64,000 nt of DNA from Marinobacter guineae (GCF_002744735.1 NZ_KZ319339.1:372001-436000), one strand, 5' to 3'; counted from the stretch's first letter, positions 1-11,517 are shown. Translations and numbers: made by a program. The notes: a model not told the origin generated them from the sequence alone.

Positions 1-2604
1 AGTCAGGCAGAAATCCAGTATCTCAGTCACCTGGACCAGTCGCGCTTTTTCCAGCGCCAGGGTGAGCTCAAGGCCAGTACGCTCGAGGCGCGTAGTGCTG
101 CCGAATTACAACCCAATAATGCCGAACCTTACTTCATCATTATTGACAACCTTCTCACTGCAGGTGACGCAGTTAATGCTGAGCGCCAGGTTAACTTTCT
201 TAAAGACCGTATTGCTCCGGATGCACTCAACGACACAACCCTCAACAGAATCAAGTTAATACGGGCAAAATCCAAACAGCTCAAAGGCCAGAGTGACGAG
301 GCTCTTAACATTCTCGACGACCTGCAGAATCCTGATCGACCGCAACAGATCCAGGCCAATCTGCTCAAGGCGGACACGTTATTTGCAAAGAGGCAGCTTG
401 ACGAAGCCGAACAGTTCTATAAGAAAGCTCAGGAACTGGATACCTCATCAGTCAAACCCCTCATCGGCCTATCCCGAGTGGCCTACGCCAGAGGTAATGA
501 GCAGAGCGCAGAGGATTTTATCCAGCAAGCGGAAAAGGTTGATCCGGATTCGCCCGAGCTTTGGCTATGGAAAGCACAGTTTGCCCAAACGAAGGAAAAT
601 TGGCAGGAAGCTGAAGACGCCTACATCCGTGCGCTTGAGGACGTCGGCCAATATGACATCATGACTTACAAAAAGTATGAAACCATTTCTTCATTAATTC
701 GCGTACTGAGAGAACAAGGAAAAGCAGCGGAAGCGTTTGTCTATGAGGAAATGCTTGCCAAGTCTGCACCCGGCACCATTCGCAGCAATCTAGAAGCCGC
801 TCAAGAGGCCTATGAGGCAGGCAATCTGGACGACTCCGCGCGCTATTTGGAAGAAGTACTTAAACAGGCTCCGCGACATGAGCAAAGTGCCCTTCTGCTG
901 GGGATGATTCGGTTTCGCCAAGGGCGGATGGAAGAAGCCGAACGCCTTCTCACACCCATCGTCCAGAATGAAGACACGGAAGCAGCTGCCAAGTTACTGG
1001 CAGCCACGCAGATTCAGCTAAGAAATCTGGAAGACGCCCGTGAAATCCTGGAGTCACTGAGTGATAAAGAGACAGACCCTGGTGTTCTGGCAATGGTAGG
1101 CATTACAACAATTGCCGGGGGGGAGAATGAAGCAGGCGAACAATTCATTGAAAAATCACTTGAGCTCAAGCCAGACAATAACCAATTGAGAATCCGCTAT
1201 GCCCGTTACCTGATTCAGCAGAACAAGACTGATCGCGCTCTGGCGCAACTTGAAGAGGTCATCAAGAGCGATCCAGACTCTTCTGGTGCGAGGCAGATGA
1301 TTATTCAGGCGCACATGAATGCAGGTAATCAGGCCGCTGCGATTAGTTATGCCGATGAGTGGCTCAAGCAAAAGTCCGAAAGCACCGAGGCAATGCTGGC
1401 CAGAGGCCAACTGGCCTTGATTCAGGATAACAGTGAACTCGCTGAGGATCTGTTCAGCAAGGCCGCGCAGAACTCACCTCAAAATCACGATCCACTGCTC
1501 TCTCTTGGGGCTCTCGAAAGGTCCCGGGGAAATTCCGGAAAAGCATCCGAATATTTCAAGCAAGCAGTGACCCTTGCGCCGAACAATCTCCAGGCGCTGC
1601 AGAACTTAACCAATACACTTCCAAGGGATCAGGTTGCGGGCTTTCTGCGAGAACTACTGGAGCAGGACCCGAAAGCTTCCGGCCCAAGACTTGTTTTGCT
1701 GGAGCATAGCCTCCTCAATGGGGATACCACAACGAGCACAGACCATCTCGCGGTTTTGCTCGAGCCTGTTGATGAAAACACACCCTCTCGCCTGTCCCCG
1801 CTCGTAGCCTCTATTTTCAGTAACGTCGCGGCGCAAAAAATCAATGCTGACGAGATTGTGGAAGCTGGAAAAGTTCTGGACAGAGCCTTGGGACTATTTC
1901 CTGAAAATGAAAGAATCGCCCTGCAAGCGGCAAACCTTGCCTATCAAACAGGCGAAAGAGATAAGGCCAACGAGATTATCCGGGAAACCAAGTTGAACCA
2001 TCCGGACTCCGCCCAGCCATTCCTGATGGAAGCATCCTGGATGTCTGGTGACCAACGCTATCAGGAAGCTGCAGAGCTCTATCAACTGGCGCTTGAGAAA
2101 CAGGATAATGCAGCCATCCAGCTTCGCTATGCACAGGCATTACAGAGAGCCGGCCAGTCAACAAAAGCGTTAGAAGCCATGGAGTCGGCGCAGTCGAGGT
2201 ACCCGGACAATCGTCAGATAACCTTCGCATTGGCAATCGCCTACCAGGAGGCAGACCGCTTGGGAGAAGCCAAAGAGGCATACCAGACAGTCATTCAGAC
2301 CCAACCAAACAACGTCATCGCCCTTAATAATCTCGCATGGCTGTATCAGCAGGAAGAAGATCCACGAGCACTCGAAGTTGCCAGAAAGGCCTTTGAATTA
2401 AAAAGTGACTCAGCGGCTGTCGCTGACACCTTTGGCTGGATATTGTTCAAAGCCGGGCAGCACGACGAGAGCGTGCCAATTCTTGAGAAGGCTCACGCAG
2501 CCAATCCGGAATCAACGGAAATTGGACTCCATCTTGCCGAAGCATACAAAGCGGTGGGTGAACAGGAAAAAGCCAAAGCTATTCTGGAACGAGTCCAGCA
2601 ATAG
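1..2604 (+). CDS. prsT: PEP-CTERM system TPR-repeat lipoprotein, 5'-truncated by the window
   Basis: The reading frame is open from base 1 to the TAA at 2604 (about 867 codons), so the start and signal peptide lie outside the window. The protein is almost entirely tandem tetratricopeptide repeats of about 34 residues, with recurrent A..LL...G...EA and P.N..AL.NLA patterns; the clearest are near the C-terminus (ALNNLAWLYQQ, ADTFGWILFKAG). Very long TPR proteins of this type beside exosortase A genes are known as PrsT, a putative periplasmic or outer-membrane-anchored scaffold of the EPS/PEP-CTERM system. Here xrtA lies about 6.6 kb downstream, separated by an inserted segment. A strong terminator follows the gene. 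The usual neighbours prsK/prsR (sensor kinase and sigma-54 activator) are not visible and may lie just left of the window. Family assignment is confident; exact function is inferred. Confidence 0.85.
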   Translation, partial: SQAEIQYLSHLDQSRFFQRQGELKASTLEARSAAELQPNNAEPYFIIIDNLLTAGDAVNAERQVNFLKDRIAPDALNDTTLNRIKLIRAKSKQLKGQSDEALNILDDLQNPDRPQQIQANLLKADTLFAKRQLDEAEQFYKKAQELDTSSVKPLIGLSRVAYARGNEQSAEDFIQQAEKVDPDSPELWLWKAQFAQTKENWQEAEDAYIRALEDVGQYDIMTYKKYETISSLIRVLREQGKAAEAFVYEEMLAKSAPGTIRSNLEAAQEAYEAGNLDDSARYLEEVLKQAPRHEQSALLLGMIRFRQGRMEEAERLLTPIVQNEDTEAAAKLLAATQIQLRNLEDAREILESLSDKETDPGVLAMVGITTIAGGENEAGEQFIEKSLELKPDNNQLRIRYARYLIQQNKTDRALAQLEEVIKSDPDSSGARQMIIQAHMNAGNQAAAISYADEWLKQKSESTEAMLARGQLALIQDNSELAEDLFSKAAQNSPQNHDPLLSLGALERSRGNSGKASEYFKQAVTLAPNNLQALQNLTNTLPRDQVAGFLRELLEQDPKASGPRLVLLEHSLLNGDTTTSTDHLAVLLEPVDENTPSRLSPLVASIFSNVAAQKINADEIVEAGKVLDRALGLFPENERIALQAANLAYQTGERDKANEIIRETKLNHPDSAQPFLMEASWMSGDQRYQEAAELYQLALEKQDNAAIQLRYAQALQRAGQSTKALEAMESAQSRYPDNRQITFALAIAYQEADRLGEAKEAYQTVIQTQPNNVIALNNLAWLYQQEEDPRALEVARKAFELKSDSAAVADTFGWILFKAGQHDESVPILEKAHAANPESTEIGLHLAEAYKAVGEQEKAKAILERVQQ

Positions 2605-2639
2605 AGTTCAAAAAACGTCGCTGACACCCCGGCCTCCCC

Positions 2640-2673
2640 AAAATAACCGCAGCTAACCTGCGGTTATTTTTCT
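2640..2673 (+). terminator. Rho-independent terminator after prsT
   Basis: A 12-bp perfect stem (AAATAACCGCAG / CTGCGGTTATTT) with a 5-nt loop is followed by a T-rich run, starting 36 bases after the prsT stop codon. The 3' arm and T tract overlap the start of the 31-bp direct repeat. Confidence 0.85.
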
Positions 2674-2693
2674 TAGAAGGCAGAGGAATATTA
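2663..2693 (+). repeat. 31-bp direct repeat, left copy
   Basis: These 31 bases recur identically and in the same orientation at 6304-6334. The copy begins in the 3' arm of the prsT terminator and ends ...GAGGAATATTA. The two copies bracket about 3.6 kb containing transposase remnants and a two-gene AT-rich cargo. Confidence 0.9.
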
Positions 2694-2899
2694 CCTGAAT
2701 CCGTGTCTTCACACGGCCCGATTTGGACCTCAAGCCTGCGACAGCAAGGCCCCGGGCGGTATAATAGCACCTGCGATTCATTCACCCAGTCAGTGCATCG
2801 GCCCAGTTGGCGGCAACGGTTTGATGAAGATGCCAGGGCGCTGACCCCCTTGCTGGATGACGCCAATTGCTAGTTTCTGAAGTCCGTTGAAGCTCCGGC

Positions 2900-3215
2900 C
2901 TCCCCGCTGGAGATGGGCCATGTAGCCCTGGATATCGCGACAGCTACACCTACAAGAGCTACGACGGCTATGCGCCCATTGCCGTGAACCTCGGCCAGGG
3001 GGGGCTGGTGCCCGGGTTGCGAGCTGCGCCCCGGCAGCCAGCACGCCAACAACGGCTTTGTGGATACGCTTAAAGCGCGTCTTGCCCCGCGCCCGCGCAC
3101 TCACCGCTTCTCTGACCCTGTTGCGGCTGGATAGTGCTCACGATGTATCGCTCTGGCTACGATTATGGCAAAGCCGGCGCGATGCTGATTCAACCATATC
3201 CACCCTAAAATTATT
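2900..3215 (+). pseudogene. IS1380-type transposase remnant
   Basis: No intact reading frame exists here, but piecewise translation across frames gives SYTYKSYDGYAPIA, then a frame change to CELRPGSQHANNGFV, then RARALT...LLRLDSAHD. These fragments, in this order, are the core of IS1380-family transposases (the YDGYAP, LRPGSQH and LLRLDSGHD regions). Several frameshifts and stops make it clearly dead. The flanks (2700-2900 and 3215-3270) are also non-coding, and no terminal inverted repeats were recognised. Confidence 0.7.
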
Positions 3216-3269
3216 CCTCCCATGCTGAGACGGAACGATTTCCGTCTATGGCCGGATCCGGACTCTTGT

Positions 3270-3362
3270 CATATACCCCTGGCTGGCCGGGTGTCGGCTG
3301 ATGCGTTGCAGCACGTCTACCAGGTATGTTTAAGGATTCAGATCGTGCAGTTTGCAGGGTAA
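3270..3362 (-). pseudogene. IS66-type transposase C-terminal fragment
   Basis: Reading the minus strand gives CKLHDLNP, a stop, then TYLVDVLQRISRHPA. This matches the conserved C-terminal helix of IS66-family TnpC (the (Y/W)LxDVLxRI..HP region). It is only about 30 codons long and interrupted by a stop, so it is a relic. A second IS66-like tail lies at 6053-6231 on the opposite strand. Confidence 0.6.
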
Positions 3363-3489
3363 TCGTCCCCAATACCCGCTCTAAAAACCCGGGATTACCC
3401 CCTGTCGCAGGCTGTCAGTCTTTTTTACAAAGATGTTTAAAAAACATAGTAAATGACTGATCTTAAAGTCATGGCATGAAAGATGCTGA

Positions 3490-3810
3490 TTGGCATACTT
3501 ACATTCTAAGGAAGGAACCTGTGTTGTGCGTTTGATATCTATCGTCCTTACATCGCCTATGACCACCGCCTTCTGGTCTGTTCCAATTACCTATTTTTTT
3601 GAGGGTCCCACAGACAACATTGTTGTTAATCAGGGTAACCACAACCTTGCCCTACCTTTGATAAGAGATGATGGCGCGGTTATTATAAACGGCGACAAAT
3701 CGATGGATGGCCAGATTGTATTTGATCCAACTGCCACACGGCATGGAGCCGCCGGCAACGGATATCTCCCTATCGTCAAAATTCGTAGTGTGGGTCCATC
3801 TTCGAAGTGA
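3490..3810 (+). CDS. Hypothetical short open frame (doubtful)
   Basis: A 106-codon frame lies between the IS remnants and the glycosyltransferase gene. The product shows no domain I recognise. It has a mildly hydrophobic N-terminus (VVRLISIVLTSPMTTAFW) and a Gly/Asp-rich remainder. There is no convincing Shine-Dalgarno sequence before its first ATG. It may be a fragment of a secreted protein gene cut off by the IS insertions, or chance. The 77 bases to the next gene carry nothing distinctive. Confidence 0.25.
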   Translation: MAYLHSKEGTCVVRLISIVLTSPMTTAFWSVPITYFFEGPTDNIVVNQGNHNLALPLIRDDGAVIINGDKSMDGQIVFDPTATRHGAAGNGYLPIVKIRSVGPSSK

Positions 3811-3887
3811 TCTCTGATTTAAAAGCTGAGTAAAATATCCAGACATGGCCCAAACTCACAGAATACTAATAACAGGCTGCGCTCCCC

Positions 3888-4994
3888 ATGTACCAACTCA
3901 ATGTCCTTGCTGTGTGCGTCATTATATACTCTTCTTTTCTATACCCCTTGCTCTTGATTTTTTTTGCCAGAAATTTCGGGCGGAAAAACCAGCGAGCGTC
4001 TGTTGACGATATTTATTTACCTACCGTGAGCCATCTTGTGGCGGTGTTTAATGGCGAAAAATCTATCAACGACAAAATTGAAAATGTTTTATCAACTGCA
4101 CCGCTTATTGGATTTCACGAATTAATCATCGTCACTGATGGTTGCACTGATAATACAGCCAATATTGTCGCTGATCATGAACATGTTAAACTTATTGAAT
4201 TGCCGCATCGCGTGGGAAAGGAAACTGCCCTTATCGAAGGAATTAAAAAAGCTTCTGGTGAGATTATTATATTTTCCGATCTTGGCACAAGGATATTGCC
4301 AGGATCAGTTTCCGCTCTTCTGAATAATTTCTCTCAGAAGAAAATCGGCGTTGTTAGTTCGGTTGATTTCATCCCTGAAGACAGGTATTCACTGGGCGCT
4401 TTTTTCATCAGATTCGAAATGATGTTGCGGTTATACGAGAGTAAACTTTCTTCATGCGTGGGAGTCAGTGGCTCGTATTTCGCGGCGCGAAAGCACTTAT
4501 GCAAAAAACTTACGGGACACGGCTGTTCTGACTTAGATATTGCGATGATTGCCGTCAGATCCGGATATTATGCAAAAACAGATTACAGGGTCAAAGGATA
4601 CTACTCTTTAAGCGATACTTTTGTGGATGAATTTGAACGAAAAAAAAGAACCATAGTGCATGGAATATCTACTGTATCTATGAACCGAGATCTCCTCATT
4701 ATCGCTAAACATGGCTGGTTTTCATGGCAGTTATTTAGCCATAAGATTTTGCGTTGGTTCACAGCAGCTTCTGCGGTTTGGCTCATAATATACTTCGGCA
4801 CTGAAGCAGCTATGTTAGCCCCTTCTCTTACAGCTACAGCTATGTTGGCATTAGGTTCATTTATACGGATGAGAGGCAAAACCAAGTTGAGTAATATTGG
4901 ATTTTTCCTGGCGTCTATAACAGCTGTCTTTAGTGCAATTTTTGCAGTTGTTACAGGCAATCGATATCGGACTTGGAAGCCATCTAACAAATGA
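3888..4994 (+). CDS. Membrane-associated family 2 glycosyltransferase
   Basis: The 368-residue protein begins with one hydrophobic segment (about 5-28). A GT-A family 2 domain follows, with EEL-type nucleotide-binding residues (HELIIVTDGCTDNTA), a metal-binding-type acidic motif (IIIFSDLGTRI) and a conserved VGVSGSYFAARK segment. Two or three C-terminal membrane helices (about 280-355) complete it. The layout is the same as the product of 16011-17144, so the two are probably paralogues. It probably adds a sugar to an undecaprenyl-linked intermediate at the inner membrane. It overlaps the next gene by 4 bases (ATGA), so the two are co-translated. Base composition is noticeably more AT-rich than the prp genes, and the pair sits between IS remnants and direct repeats, which suggests acquisition by transfer. 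Donor and acceptor sugars cannot be told from sequence. Confidence 0.8.
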   Translation: MYQLNVLAVCVIIYSSFLYPLLLIFFARNFGRKNQRASVDDIYLPTVSHLVAVFNGEKSINDKIENVLSTAPLIGFHELIIVTDGCTDNTANIVADHEHVKLIELPHRVGKETALIEGIKKASGEIIIFSDLGTRILPGSVSALLNNFSQKKIGVVSSVDFIPEDRYSLGAFFIRFEMMLRLYESKLSSCVGVSGSYFAARKHLCKKLTGHGCSDLDIAMIAVRSGYYAKTDYRVKGYYSLSDTFVDEFERKKRTIVHGISTVSMNRDLLIIAKHGWFSWQLFSHKILRWFTAASAVWLIIYFGTEAAMLAPSLTATAMLALGSFIRMRGKTKLSNIGFFLASITAVFSAIFAVVTGNRYRTWKPSNK

Positions 4995-5767
4995 AATCAA
5001 TTCGATCGGTTCCGAGGGAACTTGAGCTTGTCACCCCGGAACTAGCACAGCTAGATTACTATGGGTTTATCCATCTGCAAAAAGTGCTGAGTGTTGATGG
5101 TTTAACTGAGGCTAGGCATGTTCTGGACTTTGCGTTTTCTGGAAGTCTTTGTAGCCAGGAAAATCTTCTCCTTCAGCATGGGTCGACCGATGAACACATA
5201 GGAGGTGTACAGGAAATGAACCACCTATTGAAGGCATTACCGAGTTTGCGTCGGTCAACATTGCTTGCCGAGTGCAATGGGCTCATAAATCGAATTCTGG
5301 GTCGGCACGCGAAGCCTTCTTTCGATCATGCAATCTATAAGCAGCCTATGAGCGGATCTGTTCATTGGCATCAGGATCAGGCTTACAAAGATAAAGTAAA
5401 AAAGATGCAGAGTGTACATGTCTGGATTCCACTTCAAGACACAAGCCCCTCAATGGGAGGCATGCAATACGTCCCCGGCTCACACCGATTTGGCAATTTA
5501 GCGCATCAACGTTACTCTAAAGGACATGCTCTTTTTACGAAAATAGATGGACTAGCCAGTTTTGATTCTGTGCAGGTCACTGCAAATTTGGGCGATGTAA
5601 TCATCCACCTTCCACAAACACTTCACAGTAGTTTGCCCAACCAAACCGATGAAATGAGAAAAGCCTGGATAATTCATTTTAGCCCATACGGTTACTGGGA
5701 ACCGCTATTACCCAAAAATATCTTATGGTACGTGCAGAAAAAAATACGTTTACTTTCTCGCTCTTAA
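4991..5767 (+). CDS. Phytanoyl-CoA dioxygenase (PhyH) family oxygenase
   Basis: The 258-residue protein fits the Fe(II)/2-oxoglutarate dioxygenase fold of the PhyH family. The proximal HxD iron ligands appear in SVHWHQDQAY, the jelly-roll core in MGGMQYVPGSHRFG, the distal His in LPQTLHSS, and a downstream Arg (DEMRKAWIIHFSP) is positioned for 2-oxoglutarate binding. Catalytic residues look intact. The family hydroxylates varied small molecules and lipids; within a polysaccharide locus it might modify a sugar or acyl group, but the substrate is unknown. The start overlaps the glycosyltransferase stop codon (ATGA). The pair forms the AT-rich cargo between the 31-bp repeats. Confidence 0.75.
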   Translation: MKSIRSVPRELELVTPELAQLDYYGFIHLQKVLSVDGLTEARHVLDFAFSGSLCSQENLLLQHGSTDEHIGGVQEMNHLLKALPSLRRSTLLAECNGLINRILGRHAKPSFDHAIYKQPMSGSVHWHQDQAYKDKVKKMQSVHVWIPLQDTSPSMGGMQYVPGSHRFGNLAHQRYSKGHALFTKIDGLASFDSVQVTANLGDVIIHLPQTLHSSLPNQTDEMRKAWIIHFSPYGYWEPLLPKNILWYVQKKIRLLSRS

Positions 5768-5947
5768 ATGAATTTGTTTGATTGTTACAACGATTTCCTG
5801 CTCGATATCGATACATTTTCTCATCTATTTCAGACGCACATTCCGGCTCCGCTAGTATGTTCGGTAATTAAGAGTCCCACCGAATTAACGGCAACAGGGA
5901 AATCTGAGGTGATGGCTGCGGCATTGAAAAATGGTAAGCGCCAATAA
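5768..5947 (+). CDS. Hypothetical 59-residue open frame
   Basis: ATG directly abuts the stop of the dioxygenase gene (TAAATG), giving 59 codons from MNLFDCYNDF to KNGKRQ. The junction suggests translational coupling, but no domain is recognisable. The C-terminal part (ATGKSEVMAAAL) differs in character from the first 35 residues, so it could be the truncated start of a third cargo gene fused to foreign sequence. Existence as a protein is unproven. Confidence 0.3.
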   Translation: MNLFDCYNDFLLDIDTFSHLFQTHIPAPLVCSVIKSPTELTATGKSEVMAAALKNGKRQ

Positions 5948-6052
5948 ACCAGAACCTACATCCCAGCCCCGAGCTTGCCCACACTGACTCCCTCACCAAT
6001 ACTAGGAGGTCCAGCAAAACAGGCAGTTTCTTCTCTTATGGAAACACTTCCA

Positions 6053-6231
6053 TAACAAGAAGGCATGGCTGTTCGCTGCCAGCTCACAAGGCGCTAAAGC
6101 CAGCGCTACCTGCTTCTAACCAATCGAGACCGCCAAGGCCAATGGCCTGGAACAATTAGCCTATATCCACCATGTGCTGGAACGCATTGCCGAGGTGATA
6201 CGGTGAAAAAACTGGAAACGCTGCTGCCTAG
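6053..6231 (+). pseudogene. IS66-type transposase C-terminal remnant
   Basis: One frame reads NKKAWLFAASSQGAKASA, a stop, then PIETAKANGLEQLAYIHHVL and ERIAE, after which the frame shifts to EKLETLLP. This is the C-terminal end of an IS66-family TnpC (typically ...ETAKANG.....Y..VL..I....E.LLPW). It has an in-frame stop and a frameshift and lacks the catalytic core. The surrounding bases 5948-6052 and 6232-6303 show no gene. Confidence 0.7.
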
Positions 6232-6303
6232 GAACACCGAGTTGCCGGCTTCAAAAAAAGTGGTTCAATACGGCTGAGGCAAGTGGTCGATTTATTGGCT
6301 TAC

Positions 6304-6334
6304 GTTATTTTTCTTAGAAGGCAGAGGAATATTA
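6304..6334 (+). repeat. 31-bp direct repeat, right copy
   Basis: Identical to 2663-2693 over 31 bases. Here only the 3' half of the prsT terminator hairpin is present, so this copy is unlikely to terminate transcription. Bases 6335-6430 downstream would be the leader of the PA14 lipoprotein gene. Confidence 0.9.
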
Positions 6335-6445
6335 GTTATCAGAGAAAATTTCAAAGTCTAAAACATTCCAACACAGCACTAGTCAGGCAAAACTTAACCG
6401 CTATTCTTGAATGAGCGCAGGTAGATTAGTTGCTTGGGAGGTACT

Positions 6446-8392
6446 ATGTCCGCTTCAAGGATGGCTTTACTAGGTTGTGCGTTATTAATGATTGGCGGCT
6501 GTCAAAGCTGGCAATACAGGGACATTGAATCACTTCCGCCGACGGCTGCACTGCCCCAAACAAGCCAACCCGGAGTTGTTCACGCATTTTACTGGGAAAA
6601 TGTCACCGGCACGAACGTTGAGGATTTGATAGCGCGAGACACATATCCCGAAAACCCCGACGAAATCATCGAACTTGACTCTCTGAGTGGCCCCAGCGGG
6701 AGAGGCGATAACTACGGGACATTGGTTAAAGGTTTCATCGAGGCGCCTGTAAGTGGGGAATATCGGTTCTTCGTGAGCGGTGACGACGAAACTGAGTTCT
6801 GGCTAAGCCCATCCGAAAATTTGGAAGAGGCCACAATGCTCGCGACTGTCCCCGGATGGACTTATCAAAATGAATTCGACAAATACACATCCCAGACAAC
6901 CCCCATTCAAGCTCTCGCGGCCGGACAGCGTTACTACTTTGAAATAAGACATAAGGAAGCTACCGGGGGTGATCATTTCAGTGTTGCCTGGGAAGGACCG
7001 GGGATCGGTCAGGAGATCATTTCAGCGGAGTACTTGCATTCACTCGCCATGGGCCCCGGCCTTGGTGTAAAAGAAGCATTCTCTTTGGGATACCGCGTTG
7101 GATTTCTGGACGGGAGTGAAGGCCTCGCCTTTAACACGGACTTCCCTCCCCGAGATCAAGATTCAGATGGGCTCTACGACAATTGGGAAATTGTTCACGG
7201 CCTCGACCCTGCAAACCCGGATGACGCCATAACAGACCCGGATAATGACCTCCTCTCTGCTGCTGATGAGTTCCTGTTAGGCACATCTGAAAACAATCCG
7301 GACACGGACCGTGACGGCATTCCTGACGGCGCTGAGTTTGCGTTCGGCCTCAATCCTCTTGACCCCGCTGACGCCAATGCCGACTTGGATAATGATGGAT
7401 ACTCGAATCTGGAAGAATACGCGGCAAACACGGCCATCAACGACGCAGAGGATATGCCCGAGCAAGGTCCGGAATACCTCGTTGGCTTCACCGGCCAATA
7501 CTTCGAAGGCCGAGCTTTCGATCGTTTCATTACCCTTCGAATGGACGAAACCATTAATTTTACCTGGGGCAGAGAGTCACCGATGCCCGACGTGCCTCTG
7601 GACTATTTCAGTGTTCGGTGGGTCGGATGGTTTACAGCACCCCATAGCAGTGGCACAACCAATTACAGATTTACAACCACAACCGATGATGGGGTACGCC
7701 TTTATCTCAACAATGAACGAGTTATTAATGACTGGACTAATCATGGTCCTACCGATTTCTCCGCCAATGTGAGTGTTGGTGCCGGCGACACCATCCCTGT
7801 TGTTATGGAATATTATGAGGATACACGGGGCTCAGTCGCGATACTTGACATAACCGATGTGTCAACCAACCAAACTATTGCAACAGCAGAAACCATCCGC
7901 ACCATTGATCCAACACTCAGCAATTCCACCGACACAGATAACGACGGTATACCGGATACATGGGAATTGAAGTTCGGGCTGAACCCGGTTGTCAGCGATG
8001 CTTCAGAAAGCGTCAATTCCTCAGGAATTTCGAACCTGGAGGCCTACGAAAGCGGGGTCAATCCCTGGACGCTTGAGTCGCTATCAGATGGCGCGTCCGG
8101 CACCGCCCCCGCCACAGAAATCACAGGCGGGAAGCCAGTAACATTATCCTGGACAGCTCCGTTAAGTCGAATCGACGGCACGTCAATTGAACTGAGTGAA
8201 ATCGACCATTACGTGATAAGTTTTGGCCAGGACCCAGCTCGGTTGACAGAGACTCAGCGGGTAGATGGTCCAGAAACCAGTTTTGAGTTTGACGGACTGA
8301 GCTCAGGTACCTGGTACTTCACCATTCGAGTGGTCGATACCAGTGGTCTGTCCAGCCCTGAGTCGGATCCGGTATCTGTGGTCATTGATTAA
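6446..8392 (+). CDS. PA14-domain lipoprotein with calcium-type repeats and a fibronectin III-like end
   Basis: I place the start at ATG 6446, preceded by GGGAGG at 6436-6441, rather than the TTG further upstream. The 648-residue product has a type II signal peptide with lipobox IGGC near residue 18. Order after that: a PA14-like domain (about 35-205; RGDNYGTL, SGDDETEFWLS, GGDHFSVAWEGPG); acidic thrombospondin-3-like repeats (about 230-330; DQDSDGLYDNWE, DTDRDGIPDGAE, DLDNDGYSNLEE); a second PA14 domain (about 345-480; TTTTDDGVRLYLNNE); another DTDNDGIPDTWE repeat; and a C-terminal fibronectin III-like domain (about 555-648). PA14 domains usually bind carbohydrate, and the acidic repeats usually bind calcium. 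It is likely an outer-membrane-anchored, EPS- or cell-surface-binding protein. It is clearly paralogous to the product of 55818-57320. It converges on the PPTase gene with no gap. Confidence 0.75.
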   Translation: MSASRMALLGCALLMIGGCQSWQYRDIESLPPTAALPQTSQPGVVHAFYWENVTGTNVEDLIARDTYPENPDEIIELDSLSGPSGRGDNYGTLVKGFIEAPVSGEYRFFVSGDDETEFWLSPSENLEEATMLATVPGWTYQNEFDKYTSQTTPIQALAAGQRYYFEIRHKEATGGDHFSVAWEGPGIGQEIISAEYLHSLAMGPGLGVKEAFSLGYRVGFLDGSEGLAFNTDFPPRDQDSDGLYDNWEIVHGLDPANPDDAITDPDNDLLSAADEFLLGTSENNPDTDRDGIPDGAEFAFGLNPLDPADANADLDNDGYSNLEEYAANTAINDAEDMPEQGPEYLVGFTGQYFEGRAFDRFITLRMDETINFTWGRESPMPDVPLDYFSVRWVGWFTAPHSSGTTNYRFTTTTDDGVRLYLNNERVINDWTNHGPTDFSANVSVGAGDTIPVVMEYYEDTRGSVAILDITDVSTNQTIATAETIRTIDPTLSNSTDTDNDGIPDTWELKFGLNPVVSDASESVNSSGISNLEAYESGVNPWTLESLSDGASGTAPATEITGGKPVTLSWTAPLSRIDGTSIELSEIDHYVISFGQDPARLTETQRVDGPETSFEFDGLSSGTWYFTIRVVDTSGLSSPESDPVSVVID

Positions 8393-10750
<2,358 letters not shown>

Positions 10751-10885
10751 ATATGAATAACCGCTGATTTTCGCCGATGTTGCTTTAAAGCAGCAAAAAT
10801 CAAAAATTTCAGACGTTATTTTCCTGTTATTTGTATGTTTCTTTCCTATTTCCCGCCATTTTGGCGGAAAACAGGCGCATTGGCC

Positions 10886-11307
10886 CTACGCCAGTATGTA
10901 TTTTTCACCAATCAGCAGATTGCTGAACGCGGCCAACGAATGCAGCCGGTTGTTGTTCTTGGTAAGGCCGCGATTGCGGACCTTGCCATAAACAAAGAGC
11001 CGAAATGATGGTGGCATCTACGATGCTGCCTTCTTGCAACATCATGCCTTTTTCTCCAAATGCTTGTTCACCTCTTTAAACAGTGCTTTGCCAAGACCGT
11101 GTTGCTCCAGGAAATGCCGGAAGTTGAGAATGGTGGTCTCGTCCGGCAAGCGATCCAGCTTCAGACCGGCGAAGTGCCGCATGGATTCGACCTCGTACAA
11201 AGCGTCTTCCAAGGGATCAACTTGTCCATCCGTTCCAGAAAGATCTCGTGACGGGTCTTACGTTTCTTGTTCTGGCACTCGGCTTCGGAGAAGGTGATCT
11301 GATCCAT
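10886..11307 (-). pseudogene. IS5-family transposase, internally deleted
   Basis: The minus strand begins ATGGATCAG at 11307 and reads [20 protein letters not shown], then [10 protein letters not shown]. It jumps out of frame to [31 protein letters not shown] and MLQEGSIVDATII, and ends with a piece like RGLTKNNNRLHSLAAFSNLL before a stop. These are the N-terminal, central and C-terminal blocks of an IS5-family transposase. The stretch between LIPWK and YEVESM (about 45 codons) and much of the catalytic DDE region are missing. It is a dead element. Bases 10751-10885 hold only a weak CCGCC/GGCGG hairpin near 10850-10870, and 11308-11517 shows no gene. Confidence 0.8.
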
Positions 11308-11517
11308 GGTGGCAACGAATCCTATGCCGTTGGCGATGAGCGTATTATCGCTGATTTCGAGACCTATTCAGAGTCTCCCTAGAGCGAATCAGTCCGTATC
11401 CACTCACTGAAAGTAATGCGGGCTCACGGTGAACCGCTGAGTTTAAAATGCAGATGACTACCAGGGTTTTTGCGGCTTATTGACTCTGACTGGCTAATGG
11501 GTGCCCCGGTTTTTGCT

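Noticed and set aside
6330..6446. Possible sigma-54 site before the PA14 lipoprotein gene
   Set aside because: GGCAAAAC is present but the following GC is 12 bases away, not 10, so it breaks the -24/-12 spacing.
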